A DNA stretch of 64,000 nucleotides from Sulfurospirillum sp. UBA12182 (GCA_002742765.1 DLUF01000042.1:62001-126000), one strand, 5' to 3'; counted from the first letter of the stretch, positions 8,725-17,450 are shown. The notes: generated from the sequence alone by a model not told the origin. Translations and numbers: made by a program.

Positions 8725-9373
8725 CTTTATATCCTACAAACTTCTTGGTTTTTATAAACTCTTTGTCACACTTGTCTCTCACTCTTTTTATGCACATCCT
8801 AATATCAGCATAAGTTATCTCTCGCCCTTCCCAAACGATATTTTGCAAAGTATCTAAGGAGATAAATCTACCTTTATTTTGCACCAAAAAAGAGACAAGC
8901 TGTAACTCGTGAGCAGTCAAATCTACAGGCATATCATTTTTAAGCAAAAGATTGTTTTTTATATCAAATTTATATATTGTATCAATGATTTTATAACTTT
9001 GTGAAGAGTTAAAATGATAAGTTCTAATCAAATGTTCTAAGCGATATTTTAACTCTTTTAATTCAAATGGTTTACGCAAATAATCACTACAACCAAGTTC
9101 ATATCCTAAACTTAGATTGTCGATATCAGTTAAAGAAGTAAGCATAACCACAGGGATATCTATGCCATTTTCTCGTATCTCTTTTAAGATGGTATAACCA
9201 TCAATCTCAGGAACTCTTATATCTAACAAAAGTAGTGTATATGTATTGGTATAAATTGCTTCTAAAGCTTCATCACCACTCTCAAAATCATCTACGATAT
9301 ATCCATTTGATTCTAAAAAATCCTTAATCGTTATCTTATATAAATAATCATCTTCTAAGAGTAATATCTTCAT
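8717..9373 (-). CDS. OmpR-family response regulator
   Basis: 218 aa. Receiver domain with acidic pair ED at 7-9, phospho-acceptor Asp51 in LLLLDIRVPEIDG and the conserved Lys in YLRKPF. The C-terminal winged helix (about 125-218) is of OmpR/PhoB type (LTAHELQLVSFL...). Overlaps the Cache protein gene by 4 nt and the kinase by 8 nt. OmpR-type regulators bind direct repeats about 11 bp apart, and such a repeat lies at the bd-like operon promoter (14009-14027). Confidence 0.9.
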   Translation of the reverse strand: MKILLLEDDYLYKITIKDFLESNGYIVDDFESGDEALEAIYTNTYTLLLLDIRVPEIDGYTILKEIRENGIDIPVVMLTSLTDIDNLSLGYELGCSDYLRKPFELKELKYRLEHLIRTYHFNSSQSYKIIDTIYKFDIKNNLLLKNDMPVDLTAHELQLVSFLVQNKGRFISLDTLQNIVWEGREITYADIRMCIKRVRDKCDKEFIKTKKFVGYKVG

Positions 9374-10293
9374 TTTATAATCACTTCTCGATTATTTGCA
9401 TTGTAGATATATTCGCTATTTTCCAGCGTTAACTCATCAAGTGAGTATGTATAAACTGCTTTATTTACCGAACCTATCGCTAAAGCGATTACTCCAACCT
9501 CTTCTATCCCCAAACTTTTCATCGGAACAAGAGCTATAACATCATCATCAATCTTATAAAAAAATCTCTCTTTTAAAAGAATTTTTGAGTTTTTTTCTAA
9601 CTTTTCAAACAAATCCTGTGAATAGTTCTTTTCAACAACAAAGTAATTACCAAGTTGCTTATGCTCTTTTAAATCAACTGCTATATCTATGTATTTTTTA
9701 TCCAAGAGAGCTATCATAGAGAGATTAAACTTTTTGAGCCTTTGTTTGATATTTTTAAAATCCATAATCACTTCGATAGAGCCTATAAAATTTCTCTCTT
9801 CATCAAAAATTGGACTTATTGCCTTTATGTTGAGTCTTTTCCCTAACTCCACAGAAACAAAAGGCTCTTTTGTCTCTTTTACTCTTAAAAGCCCTTTTCT
9901 AAAAGCATCTAATTTCACACCAAAATAATCACTCGTATCCCAATTTCTAGCAAAAGCTCTTGTATCTCTTGTGTGAATTTGTATATCTATATTGTCTATT
10001 TTTGTAGATGTTTTGATGTCGTTTAAAACTTTATGTATCTCATAAAGCGCTAATTGTTGATTATTTGATACAAGTGCATTTTGGATAGCTTTGTTTTTTG
10101 ATATCATCAAAGAGAGTGCCAAAGCATACTGCTTCTCTAGGTTAAGATTTTCCTCTAAGATATCTATGTTTTTAGAGATATAATCGTGTGATTTTTCCTC
10201 TTCATAAGCAAAAGAGTATCTGTTATAAAAAACAAGAAGTATCAGTAAAACAATAGCAAACAAAAAGAGTATCAACATATATAGTTTTTTCAT
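9370..10293 (-). CDS. free-standing periplasmic double-Cache sensor protein
   Basis: 307 aa: one N-terminal membrane helix (about 5-25) and a large periplasmic region, with no transmitter domain behind it. The stretch around ARNWDTSDYFG, ELGKRLNIKAISPI and IGSIEVIMDF matches the Cache ligand-binding fold seen in chemoreceptors. Translationally coupled to the response regulator, so it probably presents a ligand to the kinase as an accessory sensor. No convincing ribosome site precedes the ATG. Confidence 0.7.
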   Translation of the reverse strand: MKKLYMLILFLFAIVLLILLVFYNRYSFAYEEEKSHDYISKNIDILEENLNLEKQYALALSLMISKNKAIQNALVSNNQQLALYEIHKVLNDIKTSTKIDNIDIQIHTRDTRAFARNWDTSDYFGVKLDAFRKGLLRVKETKEPFVSVELGKRLNIKAISPIFDEERNFIGSIEVIMDFKNIKQRLKKFNLSMIALLDKKYIDIAVDLKEHKQLGNYFVVEKNYSQDLFEKLEKNSKILLKERFFYKIDDDVIALVPMKSLGIEEVGVIALAIGSVNKAVYTYSLDELTLENSEYIYNANNREVIIK

Positions 10294-10306
10294 AAGGTAT
10301 TATACC

Positions 10307-10329
10307 AAATGGGAGAAATTCTCCCATTT
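10307..10329. terminator. intergenic hairpin between tsdA and the Cache gene
   Basis: Perfect 11-bp arms AAATGGGAGAA / TTCTCCCATTT around a single base, directly after the tsdA stop. On the minus strand it is followed by GG rather than a T-run, so it may be a weak terminator or a processing and stability hairpin that lowers expression of the sensor genes. Confidence 0.45.
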
Positions 10330-11274
10330 TTATTTGATTAGTTTATCACCTCTGATTCCATCAATATCTAGTCCAAAAGCTTTAAAGTTACTTCTTACTG
10401 TGTGTTTTTCTTCTAAAACTTTTGCATTATAGATACCCATCTCTTCACGTGGAAGAAGCATTTTTTGAAGATCAAAGTCTGCTCGTGGTTGTGCATTCAT
10501 ATATAAAACTACATCTGCAACTTCTTGATCACTCAAACTTCCACCCTCACCTAAAGGCATGTTTGATTTTACCCAAGCAGCAGCTTTATCAAGCTTACTC
10601 ATACCAGCACCTGTGTTATAAGCCAACCACTCTCCTTTGTCGTTTTTACCCCAAAGAGGAGGAAAAGAACCCTCTATACCTTCTCCATTTAATCCATGAC
10701 AACTCGCACATTTACTCTCATAAACACTTTTTCCAGCGATATAGTTTGCATGGGTAGCTTTTTTGACAATTGGGTTAAAATGCTTTACACCTTTTGGATA
10801 TAACTTTGTATTGTGAGGACTCCAAGGACCTTTTTCATTCATCTGTATAGGAAGCCCACTTGAGAGCCAAGTGATATATGTCGCGATTGCTAAACTTGCT
10901 TCACTATCTATAATAGGTCTTTTACCATTCATACTTCTCATAAAACAGTTGTTTGATCTGTTTTGAAGTGTTTGTACTGTTTTTTCTCTACCAGACCAAG
11001 CAGGAAATGCAGTAGCTGTTCCTATCCAACTTGATATCCCATCACCAGTTCCTGGCTTACCATCGTCACCACGAAGATGACAGTTGACACAAGAAAGCTT
11101 GTTTCCAACTAAATCTTTCGTCAATGGATGTGTACTTGTATTTGAAACTATCTCTTCTCCAAGCTTGACAAGTCTCCCAACTTCTCCCTCTGGATATTTT
11201 TCTGGTGCGCTACCAGCCCACATATAGCTTGCACCGATGATACAGCCCAGTATCAACTTAGATATTCTTCGCAT
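10330..11274 (-). CDS. tsdA: diheme cytochrome c, thiosulfate dehydrogenase TsdA type
   Basis: 314 aa exported protein with two c-type heme sites: CVNCH (residues 62-66) and CASCH (189-193). Between them is NCFMRSMNG with Cys110, which in TsdA is the unusual cysteine ligand of the catalytic heme; Met239 in NMPLGEGG fits the second heme's ligand. TsdA couples two thiosulfates to tetrathionate or runs in reverse. A strong AAGGAG site precedes the ATG. Upstream bd-like genes and downstream sensor genes suggest a dedicated redox unit. Confidence 0.82.
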   Translation of the reverse strand: MRRISKLILGCIIGASYMWAGSAPEKYPEGEVGRLVKLGEEIVSNTSTHPLTKDLVGNKLSCVNCHLRGDDGKPGTGDGISSWIGTATAFPAWSGREKTVQTLQNRSNNCFMRSMNGKRPIIDSEASLAIATYITWLSSGLPIQMNEKGPWSPHNTKLYPKGVKHFNPIVKKATHANYIAGKSVYESKCASCHGLNGEGIEGSFPPLWGKNDKGEWLAYNTGAGMSKLDKAAAWVKSNMPLGEGGSLSDQEVADVVLYMNAQPRADFDLQKMLLPREEMGIYNAKVLEEKHTVRSNFKAFGLDIDGIRGDKLIK

Positions 11275-11383
11275 TTATCGCTCCTTTTTGTGATTTCAAA
11301 AAGAAGTATATACTAGTAAAATAACTCGAAAATAACAAAAAATATATATAATTTAAGGTTTAATTTAGTTTGAAAGAGAAAAA

Positions 11384-11413
11384 CACCGATAAGAAAAACT
11401 TATCGGTGCCAAA
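11384..11413 (-). terminator. rho-independent terminator after the bd-like operon
   Basis: Perfect 10-bp stem CACCGATAAG / CTTATCGGTG with a 5-nt loop (11384-11408). Read on the minus strand it lies just after the stop of the second bd-like gene and is followed by TTTTTC, so it ends the bd-like operon before tsdA. Confidence 0.8.
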
Positions 11414-11418
11414 AAAGA

Positions 11419-12615
11419 TTAAAGGATATTGTTAAATAAAATCGCAATTCCCCAAGCAAAATAAATCGCCATCCATACTATCATGATGTAAAGAGTTGAT
11501 TTACCAAGCTTGCTAACTAAGGCATCGCGAGAGCCATCAAAAACACCTTCGTTTTTACCAACTTTCCAAGCCATACTTAAAAGATAAGCTACACCTACAA
11601 AACCCATGATAAGAAAAGTTGCTAAGAACATCACTATCGTTGGAATTTCTAGGTTTACAGGATAATCATAGATACTATAACCAAGTCCTGCCATGATATC
11701 AAAACGAATCACTTCTCTCATCGTTGAGATAAGAAGTGCTACAACTACTAAAACTAAAGTTGTATAGTAGCTGTTAGAATTGATTTTTGCCATGAAAAGA
11801 AGTATCAAAACACCCACAACAATAGCTATGGAAACAGGATGTAAAAGATAACCTATTTGAAGCATCCATAAAAGGAACGCTACAGCACTGATTAAAAGTC
11901 CAAATACTGCTAAATTAGTTCCTAATGATGCAGTATATTTTATAAAAGACTCTTCAAAATCTTTTCTAGTAGAGAGAAATCTACTATAATTTTGTAAAAA
12001 TATACCAACAACAGGGATACTTAAACTAACCATAAAAGCCAATCTAATGACATCTACATTAAAAGTCCAGCCACTTGTATCAACATTTCCATTTGGTGCA
12101 TACATATTCATCCAGTCATTTGGCATGATAGAAGTTACGGCAAAATTATGCATTAAGATTCCAGCAAAAACCAAAATTCCAAAAGAGATAAGCCCTATAA
12201 GAGAACTCCCTGGTTTTTGAGCCTTATTTGCATAATAATACCAATAATACATGCTATATCCAACAACAAGGGTATAGATAAAGATAAATACCCACATACC
12301 TGAGAGAGTGTTTGTCACATACCAATTTGGATCATAGATAACTTGAGTAAAAAGAAGTGGTGCAACCCCTAAAACGATAAGGATAGAAACACTTATCTTA
12401 CCAGTTTGAATCAAATGTGGAGTTAAAATACTCCAATGCTTATCCAAATTTCCTTTTGCTGAACCATACAAAGAGAGTCCCATAGAACCCAGTGAAAGAA
12501 GTACAAATGCAGCATGTAATGCCCAAGTAAGAACATACAATACTTGAAAAACTATCGGATAAAATGGAACTCCCGCAGGGTCTCTTAATGCTAATAATAC
12601 TGATGTATCCATCAT
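11419..12615 (-). CDS. CydA-like membrane subunit 2 (bd-type oxidase superfamily, A' type)
   Basis: 398 aa, about nine or ten membrane helices. Spacing of helices and a conserved His in the first helix (WALHAAFV) resemble the CydA fold, and it is paired 6 nt downstream of a clearer CydA-like gene. This fits CydAA'-type pairs, where two CydA-like chains replace CydA/CydB. Heme ligands cannot be assigned safely by eye. It probably receives or passes electrons in the membrane together with its partner. Confidence 0.55.
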   Translation of the reverse strand: MMDTSVLLALRDPAGVPFYPIVFQVLYVLTWALHAAFVLLSLGSMGLSLYGSAKGNLDKHWSILTPHLIQTGKISVSILIVLGVAPLLFTQVIYDPNWYVTNTLSGMWVFIFIYTLVVGYSMYYWYYYANKAQKPGSSLIGLISFGILVFAGILMHNFAVTSIMPNDWMNMYAPNGNVDTSGWTFNVDVIRLAFMVSLSIPVVGIFLQNYSRFLSTRKDFEESFIKYTASLGTNLAVFGLLISAVAFLLWMLQIGYLLHPVSIAIVVGVLILLFMAKINSNSYYTTLVLVVVALLISTMREVIRFDIMAGLGYSIYDYPVNLEIPTIVMFLATFLIMGFVGVAYLLSMAWKVGKNEGVFDGSRDALVSKLGKSTLYIMIVWMAIYFAWGIAILFNNIL

Positions 12616-12621
12616 TTCTCC

Positions 12622-13959
12622 TTAGTAATTTAAAGATGCAATGTACTCTGCTATTGCATCATATTCTGATTCAGGTAATTTTAGTTTTGGCATATAAGAA
12701 AATCCGCCTTCACCAATAGCATATAAGATACCTTTGATGCCTTCTTTATCTAAACCAGTAAGCCTATCTCTAAGAGGTCTAAAAACACCTGTTTTTTCAA
12801 GAGAGTGACAATTAGAACAAGACATTTTTGCTAAAAGCTTTCCTGCTTCTAATCTATTTTCATCAGTGATAACTTTTAAACGTTGTGGCACAAAAGGATT
12901 TACCTGTAAAAGTCCTTTTTCAGCGATAATTGGCAGTTCACTTTTAATGTTTTTACCAGGAACATCACGACTGATAATTTGATTTGAGTAGATGTATTGA
13001 CCTGCTACATAAGGTTTTCTCATAGACTCTCTCAACTTTTCTCCTGACCACAACCCTGAGATAAGAATCACCGCTATCATCGCACTTGCCAGCACTGGAT
13101 GGATAAATTTTGGTTTAAATATCGCAAGAGCAAAATAGAGTACAAAAGCCAAAGTCAAGATGATTCTGTTTTGGATAATACTCTCTTTTGAAAAGGCAAA
13201 AACTGCATGAGCATTCTCTGGTAGAGTTCCCATATACCATAAAAAGAAAAAGAGAGTTATAAATCCACCAAAGATACTTACATAACCCATTTTACGGCTA
13301 AGTTCATTTGAAAGCTCTTCATTCTCTTTTCTCATAGAACTTGAGATTACTAAACCGATAACCCCTGACATCATTACCATAAAACCTATACGTAAAAACA
13401 TATGAGGGAAAGTATTGATACCAAAGAAAGCATCACTAGCACTTCCTGTTGTATAATACGCCTCAGTTCCTGGCCACATCATAAAACTAATAATTCCGAT
13501 GATAAGTGCCAAAGTACCGACCGAAGCTAAAGCAAAAGTGTAGGTAAGTTGTAGATGTGTCTTTTTGTCTATCTTGTTGATGAAGTATACAAGCACAAAA
13601 ACGCCTATAACTTCATATACAAAGAACACCCACTCCGTTGCCCATACCCATACAAAGTTGTGTATCAAAGCACTAATCCCACGTGGACTAGCAGCTGTGG
13701 CTGTATACCAGATACCAGGACCTGTGATTGAACCTATAACATAGGAAAATATCAACAAAAACATACCATACTTTTTCATGTACGGATAGTAATCACTCCT
13801 ATTTTCTTTATAAGCTTTATGCGCTAAAAAAGCAAAAAGCATAGCCGCTCCAACAGACGTATGTGAAGCGAGTATGTGTATAGTGCCCGTTATACCCATC
13901 ATCCAAGCGCTTCCATATTCTGGAAAATAAAACAATGGAAATTGTCCTATTATATCCAT
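12622..13959 (-). CDS. CydA-like membrane subunit fused to a C-terminal cytochrome c domain
   Basis: 445 aa. The first 300 residues are about nine membrane helices with CydA-like features: an early His helix (TIHILASHTSVG), a GSITGPGIWY segment and WATEWVFFVYEVIG with two glutamates. The quinol-loop signature of canonical CydA is absent. The C-terminal 65 residues form a c-type heme domain with CSNCH at 381-385 and likely Met ligand in SYMPKL (423), presumably periplasmic. First gene of a two-gene operon with an AAGGAG site. Electron exchange with TsdA or another cytochrome is inferred. Confidence 0.65.
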   Translation of the reverse strand: MDIIGQFPLFYFPEYGSAWMMGITGTIHILASHTSVGAAMLFAFLAHKAYKENRSDYYPYMKKYGMFLLIFSYVIGSITGPGIWYTATAASPRGISALIHNFVWVWATEWVFFVYEVIGVFVLVYFINKIDKKTHLQLTYTFALASVGTLALIIGIISFMMWPGTEAYYTTGSASDAFFGINTFPHMFLRIGFMVMMSGVIGLVISSSMRKENEELSNELSRKMGYVSIFGGFITLFFFLWYMGTLPENAHAVFAFSKESIIQNRIILTLAFVLYFALAIFKPKFIHPVLASAMIAVILISGLWSGEKLRESMRKPYVAGQYIYSNQIISRDVPGKNIKSELPIIAEKGLLQVNPFVPQRLKVITDENRLEAGKLLAKMSCSNCHSLEKTGVFRPLRDRLTGLDKEGIKGILYAIGEGGFSYMPKLKLPESEYDAIAEYIASLNY

Positions 13960-13994
13960 GAAGTCTCCTTTATGAAAATTTTAAAACGGGTAAT

Positions 13995-14027
13995 ATTATA
14001 AAATAAGCGTGTTAAATAAGTGTTAAA
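13995..14027 (-). promoter_or_regulatory. promoter and direct-repeat operator of the bd-like operon
   Basis: Minus-strand TATAAT (14000-13995) lies 36 nt upstream of the start codon. Just upstream are two copies of TTTAACAC (14016-14009 and 14027-14020) whose starts are 11 bp apart, one helical turn. That is the layout of OmpR-family regulator boxes placed over the -35 region for activation. Confidence 0.5.
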
Positions 14028-14085
14028 TTTAATTAATATTAATAAAACTTAGAATTAAATGTAGATTTTTAAGAAAAAAACAAGA

Positions 14086-14109
14086 AAAATCTTTACATGT
14101 AAAGATTTT
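14086..14109. terminator. 24-bp perfect palindrome at a gene end
   Basis: AAAATCTTTACA followed by its exact reverse complement, centred on an exact TTTACATGTAAA copy. It contains the stop codon of the membrane protein gene on the minus strand (Tyr-Met-stop) and can fold as a terminator-like hairpin. Confidence 0.55.
14092..14103. repeat. TTTACATGTAAA, exact copy
   Basis: Core of the 24-bp palindrome; supplies the stop codon of the membrane protein gene. Confidence 0.9.
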
Positions 14110-15364
14110 CAAGCAAGAACAAGAGTAAAACACAAAAGAGATAAGTTTTGACAAGAAACAAGAAATTGAGTTTTAAAACTTCTTTTGTACTTACTCCATA
14201 CCTAGAGTGTAAAGTCAGATTTACTCCAGAAAAAGGAGAACTTGCTACTGTACTTGCCCAAGCCATAAGAAAAGTGATAGCCACTAGCGTATGGTCAAAC
14301 ACTTGTAACATATGCCCAAAGATAGAGATGGAGATGATAGCATGAACTCCTATCATAGATAAAAATATAAAAACAAAAAGTACTAAAGCTGCTATCTTAT
14401 AATCAAAGTAATCAAAAGGAAAATCAAATCCTACCCCTTGAAGGATACTGCTCACACTCACACCAAACACCCCAGCAACTAAAAAAAGCGATATCTCTGT
14501 TTTCATACGAGGCAACTCTTCGCCGATATGAGAAAAAAACTTTTTTACACTCCCTAGAGAACCTAGCTTGAAAGGCAAAACAACAAGAGCTAAAGAGATA
14601 CAAAACAGTGCTACTAAAACGATAATCTTCACTTCAGGATAAAAATAGTGCGTCAAAAGTACCAAAAATGCTAAAGAAAAAGGCAAGAGCAGACTTTCAT
14701 AGCTAAGAGGATAGCCCTCAAAAGAGCAAAGACTCTCATCTTTTTTGACTTCGATATAAGTGAGTACAAAAACTATCAAAGCCATGCTTAATCCACTAAA
14801 GATGACATAAGCTAGTTTCACATCAGGAGTAAATGTCAAAGCAGCTCCAAATGCAACAAAAAAAGGAGACCAGTAAGCATCTGAACTAAAAGAGCGTGTT
14901 AAGAGTATAACTTGAAGATGTGTTAGTTTTTTTGTTTTTTGATAAAATTTATCAGCGATAAGTAAGAGAGCCGATAAGTTGATAACAGAGGCGAAAAGGT
15001 GCAAACTCACATAAGTCTTTAAAAAGCTTTTTTCACCTTTTTTAGTATCTATCTCTTCGTTTTTTGGTGTTGCTATGAGACGCAAAAACCCAACACCGAT
15101 GAGCAACGTAACAAGATACTGGTTGATTGAAAAAAGTTTTGTTATATCTACTTTATAGCCCTTTAACCAAGCAAATGAGATAAGTATACTTGAAAGAGCA
15201 AGCAAGACATAGAGAAGCTTTTTGTTTGGTAAAGAGGTAAAAAGCAAAATCACACTCAACCACAAGGGAAGTGAACTTATGAGGATAAAGCTTTGCTCAA
15301 AAAAGTAACTATAAAGCGTCAATAAAAAAGACAATAGTATAAAAAAACCAGAAATTTTTTGCAT
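14093..15364 (-). CDS. multi-pass inner-membrane protein, unidentified transporter
   Basis: 423 aa with roughly twelve hydrophobic helices and short loops, hence a transporter-like topology. A polar segment FSSDAYWSPFFVAFG near the middle and ASTVASSPFSGVNLTLHSRYG near the end look like re-entrant or substrate-site loops similar in style to ion-transporter superfamily permeases, but I cannot name a family. Its stop codon is inside the 24-bp palindrome. Located 18 nt after the helical hypothetical gene, so probably in one unit with it. Confidence 0.6.
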   Translation of the reverse strand: MQKISGFFILLSFLLTLYSYFFEQSFILISSLPLWLSVILLFTSLPNKKLLYVLLALSSILISFAWLKGYKVDITKLFSINQYLVTLLIGVGFLRLIATPKNEEIDTKKGEKSFLKTYVSLHLFASVINLSALLLIADKFYQKTKKLTHLQVILLTRSFSSDAYWSPFFVAFGAALTFTPDVKLAYVIFSGLSMALIVFVLTYIEVKKDESLCSFEGYPLSYESLLLPFSLAFLVLLTHYFYPEVKIIVLVALFCISLALVVLPFKLGSLGSVKKFFSHIGEELPRMKTEISLFLVAGVFGVSVSSILQGVGFDFPFDYFDYKIAALVLFVFIFLSMIGVHAIISISIFGHMLQVFDHTLVAITFLMAWASTVASSPFSGVNLTLHSRYGVSTKEVLKLNFLFLVKTYLFCVLLLFLLENLYM

Positions 15365-15381
15365 AAAATTTACACTTTTTT

Positions 15382-16293
15382 CTAAAAAAACTCTAAATCA
15401 TCGTCTTCATCTTCTGAAGCAGTTAAAAGCATCTCGATTTGGATGATACTTGATAGCAAAGAAGCATCTAGGTAATGGATATCCACAACACTTTGCTCAT
15501 CAAAAAGCACCCGTGTCCAAGAAACCATATCTTCGGCAATTCCATTGAGTGAGATGTAGATATTTTTCGCTTTTTGATGCGTTGGAAGAGTGTCTTTGAA
15601 GTTTTTGAGTATATCTGAGAGTTTAGAGAGTGAAAAGCCGATATCTTTAAACTCTATATTTTTTTCTAAAATCCTTGCAAAAATATCAAGCTGGATAGTG
15701 ATGTTTTCGATATATTTTACACTCAAAGAGTTGCTGCTCGCAACAGTATCTTGAAGCTCAATAGAGCTTTCTTTCATATCCTGTATCTCTAACTCATCTA
15801 TGCTTTCTAACTCAAAAAAAGCTTTAGCACTCATTTTTTCTGAATCTTTATAATGCATTTTTTCGATATCGCTATTGACAACTTCTGATGCGTATTCAAA
15901 AAAATCTTCTAAACTCTCCTCTTCACTTGCAAAACTCTCATAGACAAATTTTTCTATAATCGCAATGTTACTTTCAAAGGTTTCATTAGAGTCTAGGTGG
16001 TTATCTTTCCACTCTCTACACAAACGAAAATATACACTATAAAACTCTTTTAAAAAAGGAATCTGTATGAGTTTTTCTTTATGAGATTTCGCTCCTTTTT
16101 GAACGTACTCATAAGCTCTATTGATATCAGAATAGATATAAATCGTTAGTTTGGCTATTGCCATGTTGTGCAATTTGGCGACATTTTCATCTTTGAGATA
16201 AAAAGCTAGCCTTTCATCACTCATAACTAAATGCTCAAAAGGTAAAACTACTTCACTGACTAAAGACTCTAAAGATGATTTTTGAATTTTCAC
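15382..16293 (-). CDS. helical hypothetical protein
   Basis: 303 aa, soluble, acidic and mostly helical, ending in a run of Asp/Glu (EDEDDDLEFF). No motif or family recognised. It precedes the membrane protein gene by 18 nt on the same strand. The first copy of the 35-bp direct repeat lies about 70 nt upstream, in its probable promoter region. Confidence 0.5.
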   Translation of the reverse strand: MKIQKSSLESLVSEVVLPFEHLVMSDERLAFYLKDENVAKLHNMAIAKLTIYIYSDINRAYEYVQKGAKSHKEKLIQIPFLKEFYSVYFRLCREWKDNHLDSNETFESNIAIIEKFVYESFASEEESLEDFFEYASEVVNSDIEKMHYKDSEKMSAKAFFELESIDELEIQDMKESSIELQDTVASSNSLSVKYIENITIQLDIFARILEKNIEFKDIGFSLSKLSDILKNFKDTLPTHQKAKNIYISLNGIAEDMVSWTRVLFDEQSVVDIHYLDASLLSSIIQIEMLLTASEDEDDDLEFF

Positions 16294-16362
16294 TATCTTT
16301 CCTACATATATGAGAATACTATCTAAAGAGAAATCATAGCAAAGATAGGTTTAAAAAATTAA

Positions 16363-16397
16363 GAATAATTTAGATTAGACTTTTTACATGTAAGAAT
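16363..16397. repeat. 35-bp direct repeat, copy 1
   Basis: Identical at 34 of 35 positions to 17610-17644, and in the same orientation. Begins GAATAATTTAGATTAGAC and contains TTTACATGTAAG. The flanks outside the 35 bp do not match. The two copies bracket the HTH-nucleotidyltransferase module. Confidence 0.85.
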
Positions 16398-16523
16398 ATG
16401 GCAAAAGAAATATAAACTTTTTATCCTATAACAAATTAAGTTTAAGAACTTATTTTTAATGCAATAAAAATGAACCAACTTTTTCTACTTTGTATTTCAT
16501 TATATTTGAAGAAGGTTAAAAGT

Positions 16524-17060
16524 TTATTTCTTGAGCAATTCTATAAAGTTAGAAAACTTTTTTTCTTCTCCCTCTTTTATTGACCATTTTTCAATAGAAT
16601 CTAAATCACAATCATTTTGTTGTGCTACCCAGATTGCTTGTTGTAAAGATTGCTCATCATCCCAATGAAAATAAGCAGCCAATCTGTCTTTGATACAATC
16701 TGTAGGAGTTAAAAGCCTCAAAACTCCTGCCTCAGTATCAATTTCAGCGATATCTTCAACAGGTGCATCACCAACACCAAGAGGACCTGAGGGAAACTCT
16801 ATAAAATACTTTGTATCTTCGTGAACAAAATATTTATTATGTTCTTTAAATCCAAGCTCTTGCATTACTTTGTGAATCTTTTTGTACTGTTCATTGTATC
16901 GATTAATCAAATCTAAATCCCATGAACTATATTCACCTCTACTATAAATTTCAACGCATGAACCACCAGAGAGAACAACATGTATATCTTTTGCAAGCAT
17001 TGCATCACAGATAAATCCCCCTAACTCTTTTAAGTCCATATCTTTTATCTGTTTTTTCAT
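16524..17060 (-). CDS. nucleotidyltransferase-fold protein (AbiEii/DUF6036-like)
   Basis: 178 aa. The nucleotidyltransferase core is visible: LSGGSCVEIYSRG followed by SSWDLDLI, i.e. GGS plus a DxD metal pair, and a downstream RLLTPTDCIKDRLAAYFHW helix typical of AbiEii-like proteins. Overlaps the upstream winged-helix gene by 4 nt. HTH plus nucleotidyltransferase pairs behave as toxin-antitoxin or abortive-infection modules; that role is inferred. Confidence 0.7.
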   Translation of the reverse strand: MKKQIKDMDLKELGGFICDAMLAKDIHVVLSGGSCVEIYSRGEYSSWDLDLINRYNEQYKKIHKVMQELGFKEHNKYFVHEDTKYFIEFPSGPLGVGDAPVEDIAEIDTEAGVLRLLTPTDCIKDRLAAYFHWDDEQSLQQAIWVAQQNDCDLDSIEKWSIKEGEEKKFSNFIELLKK

Positions 17061-17386
17061 AGTGGTTTACCTGGTCTTCTTGGACGTTTTCTTTGCATTT
17101 CAAATTTTTCTTTTAATTCTGGTTTATAATAAAGCCTTGCTTTTTCAAGTAGTATTTTTATCTCTTCTAAAAAAGCATACCTTGGGTTTAAAAAGTATAC
17201 TTTTGTGCGACCAGACATCTTACTAAGTGCTAAACCACTTTCTTCAAAATGCTTTAACTGGTTTTGGATAGAGGGCAAAGAGATATCAAAATATTTTGAA
17301 ATTTCTCTAGCATACCCTTCTTTAAACACTAAAAGATACTGCAAAGTTAACTCTTTGCTTTTAGTCCCTAAAATCGCTTCTAACAT
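17057..17386 (-). CDS. winged helix-turn-helix regulator paired with the nucleotidyltransferase
   Basis: From the ATG at 17386 (GGAG 6 nt upstream) the product is 109 aa. It has a winged-helix fold: REISKYFDISLPSIQNQLKHFEESGLALSKMSGRTKVYFL is ArsR/MarR-like in layout. A longer frame from 17401 is less likely because the ribosome site would fall inside it. Probably represses its own promoter through the palindromes just upstream. Confidence 0.7.
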   Translation of the reverse strand: MLEAILGTKSKELTLQYLLVFKEGYAREISKYFDISLPSIQNQLKHFEESGLALSKMSGRTKVYFLNPRYAFLEEIKILLEKARLYYKPELKEKFEMQRKRPRRPGKPL

Positions 17387-17415
17387 ATATTTCTCCACCA
17401 TGATATATTTTTTAT

Positions 17416-17450
17416 ATTATAAGTTATAACTTTTATTTCATTTGAAATAA
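17416..17450 (-). promoter_or_regulatory. promoter with two adjacent palindromes, HTH-nucleotidyltransferase module
   Basis: Minus-strand TATAAT at 17421-17416. Immediately upstream are AAGTTATAACTT (17421-17432), a perfect 12-bp palindrome, and TTATTTCA/TGAAATAA (17433-17450), perfect 8-bp arms around TT. Both are good operator candidates for the adjacent winged-helix protein. Confidence 0.55.

Noticed and set aside
10307..10329. TATAAT at 10299-10304 as promoter of the Cache gene
   Set aside because: It would start RNA at or after the ATG at 10293; more likely chance in an AT-rich spacer.
16363..16397. The 35-bp repeats as a two-copy CRISPR or inverted terminal repeats of a transposon
   Set aside because: They are direct, 1.2 kb apart, and no transposase lies between them.
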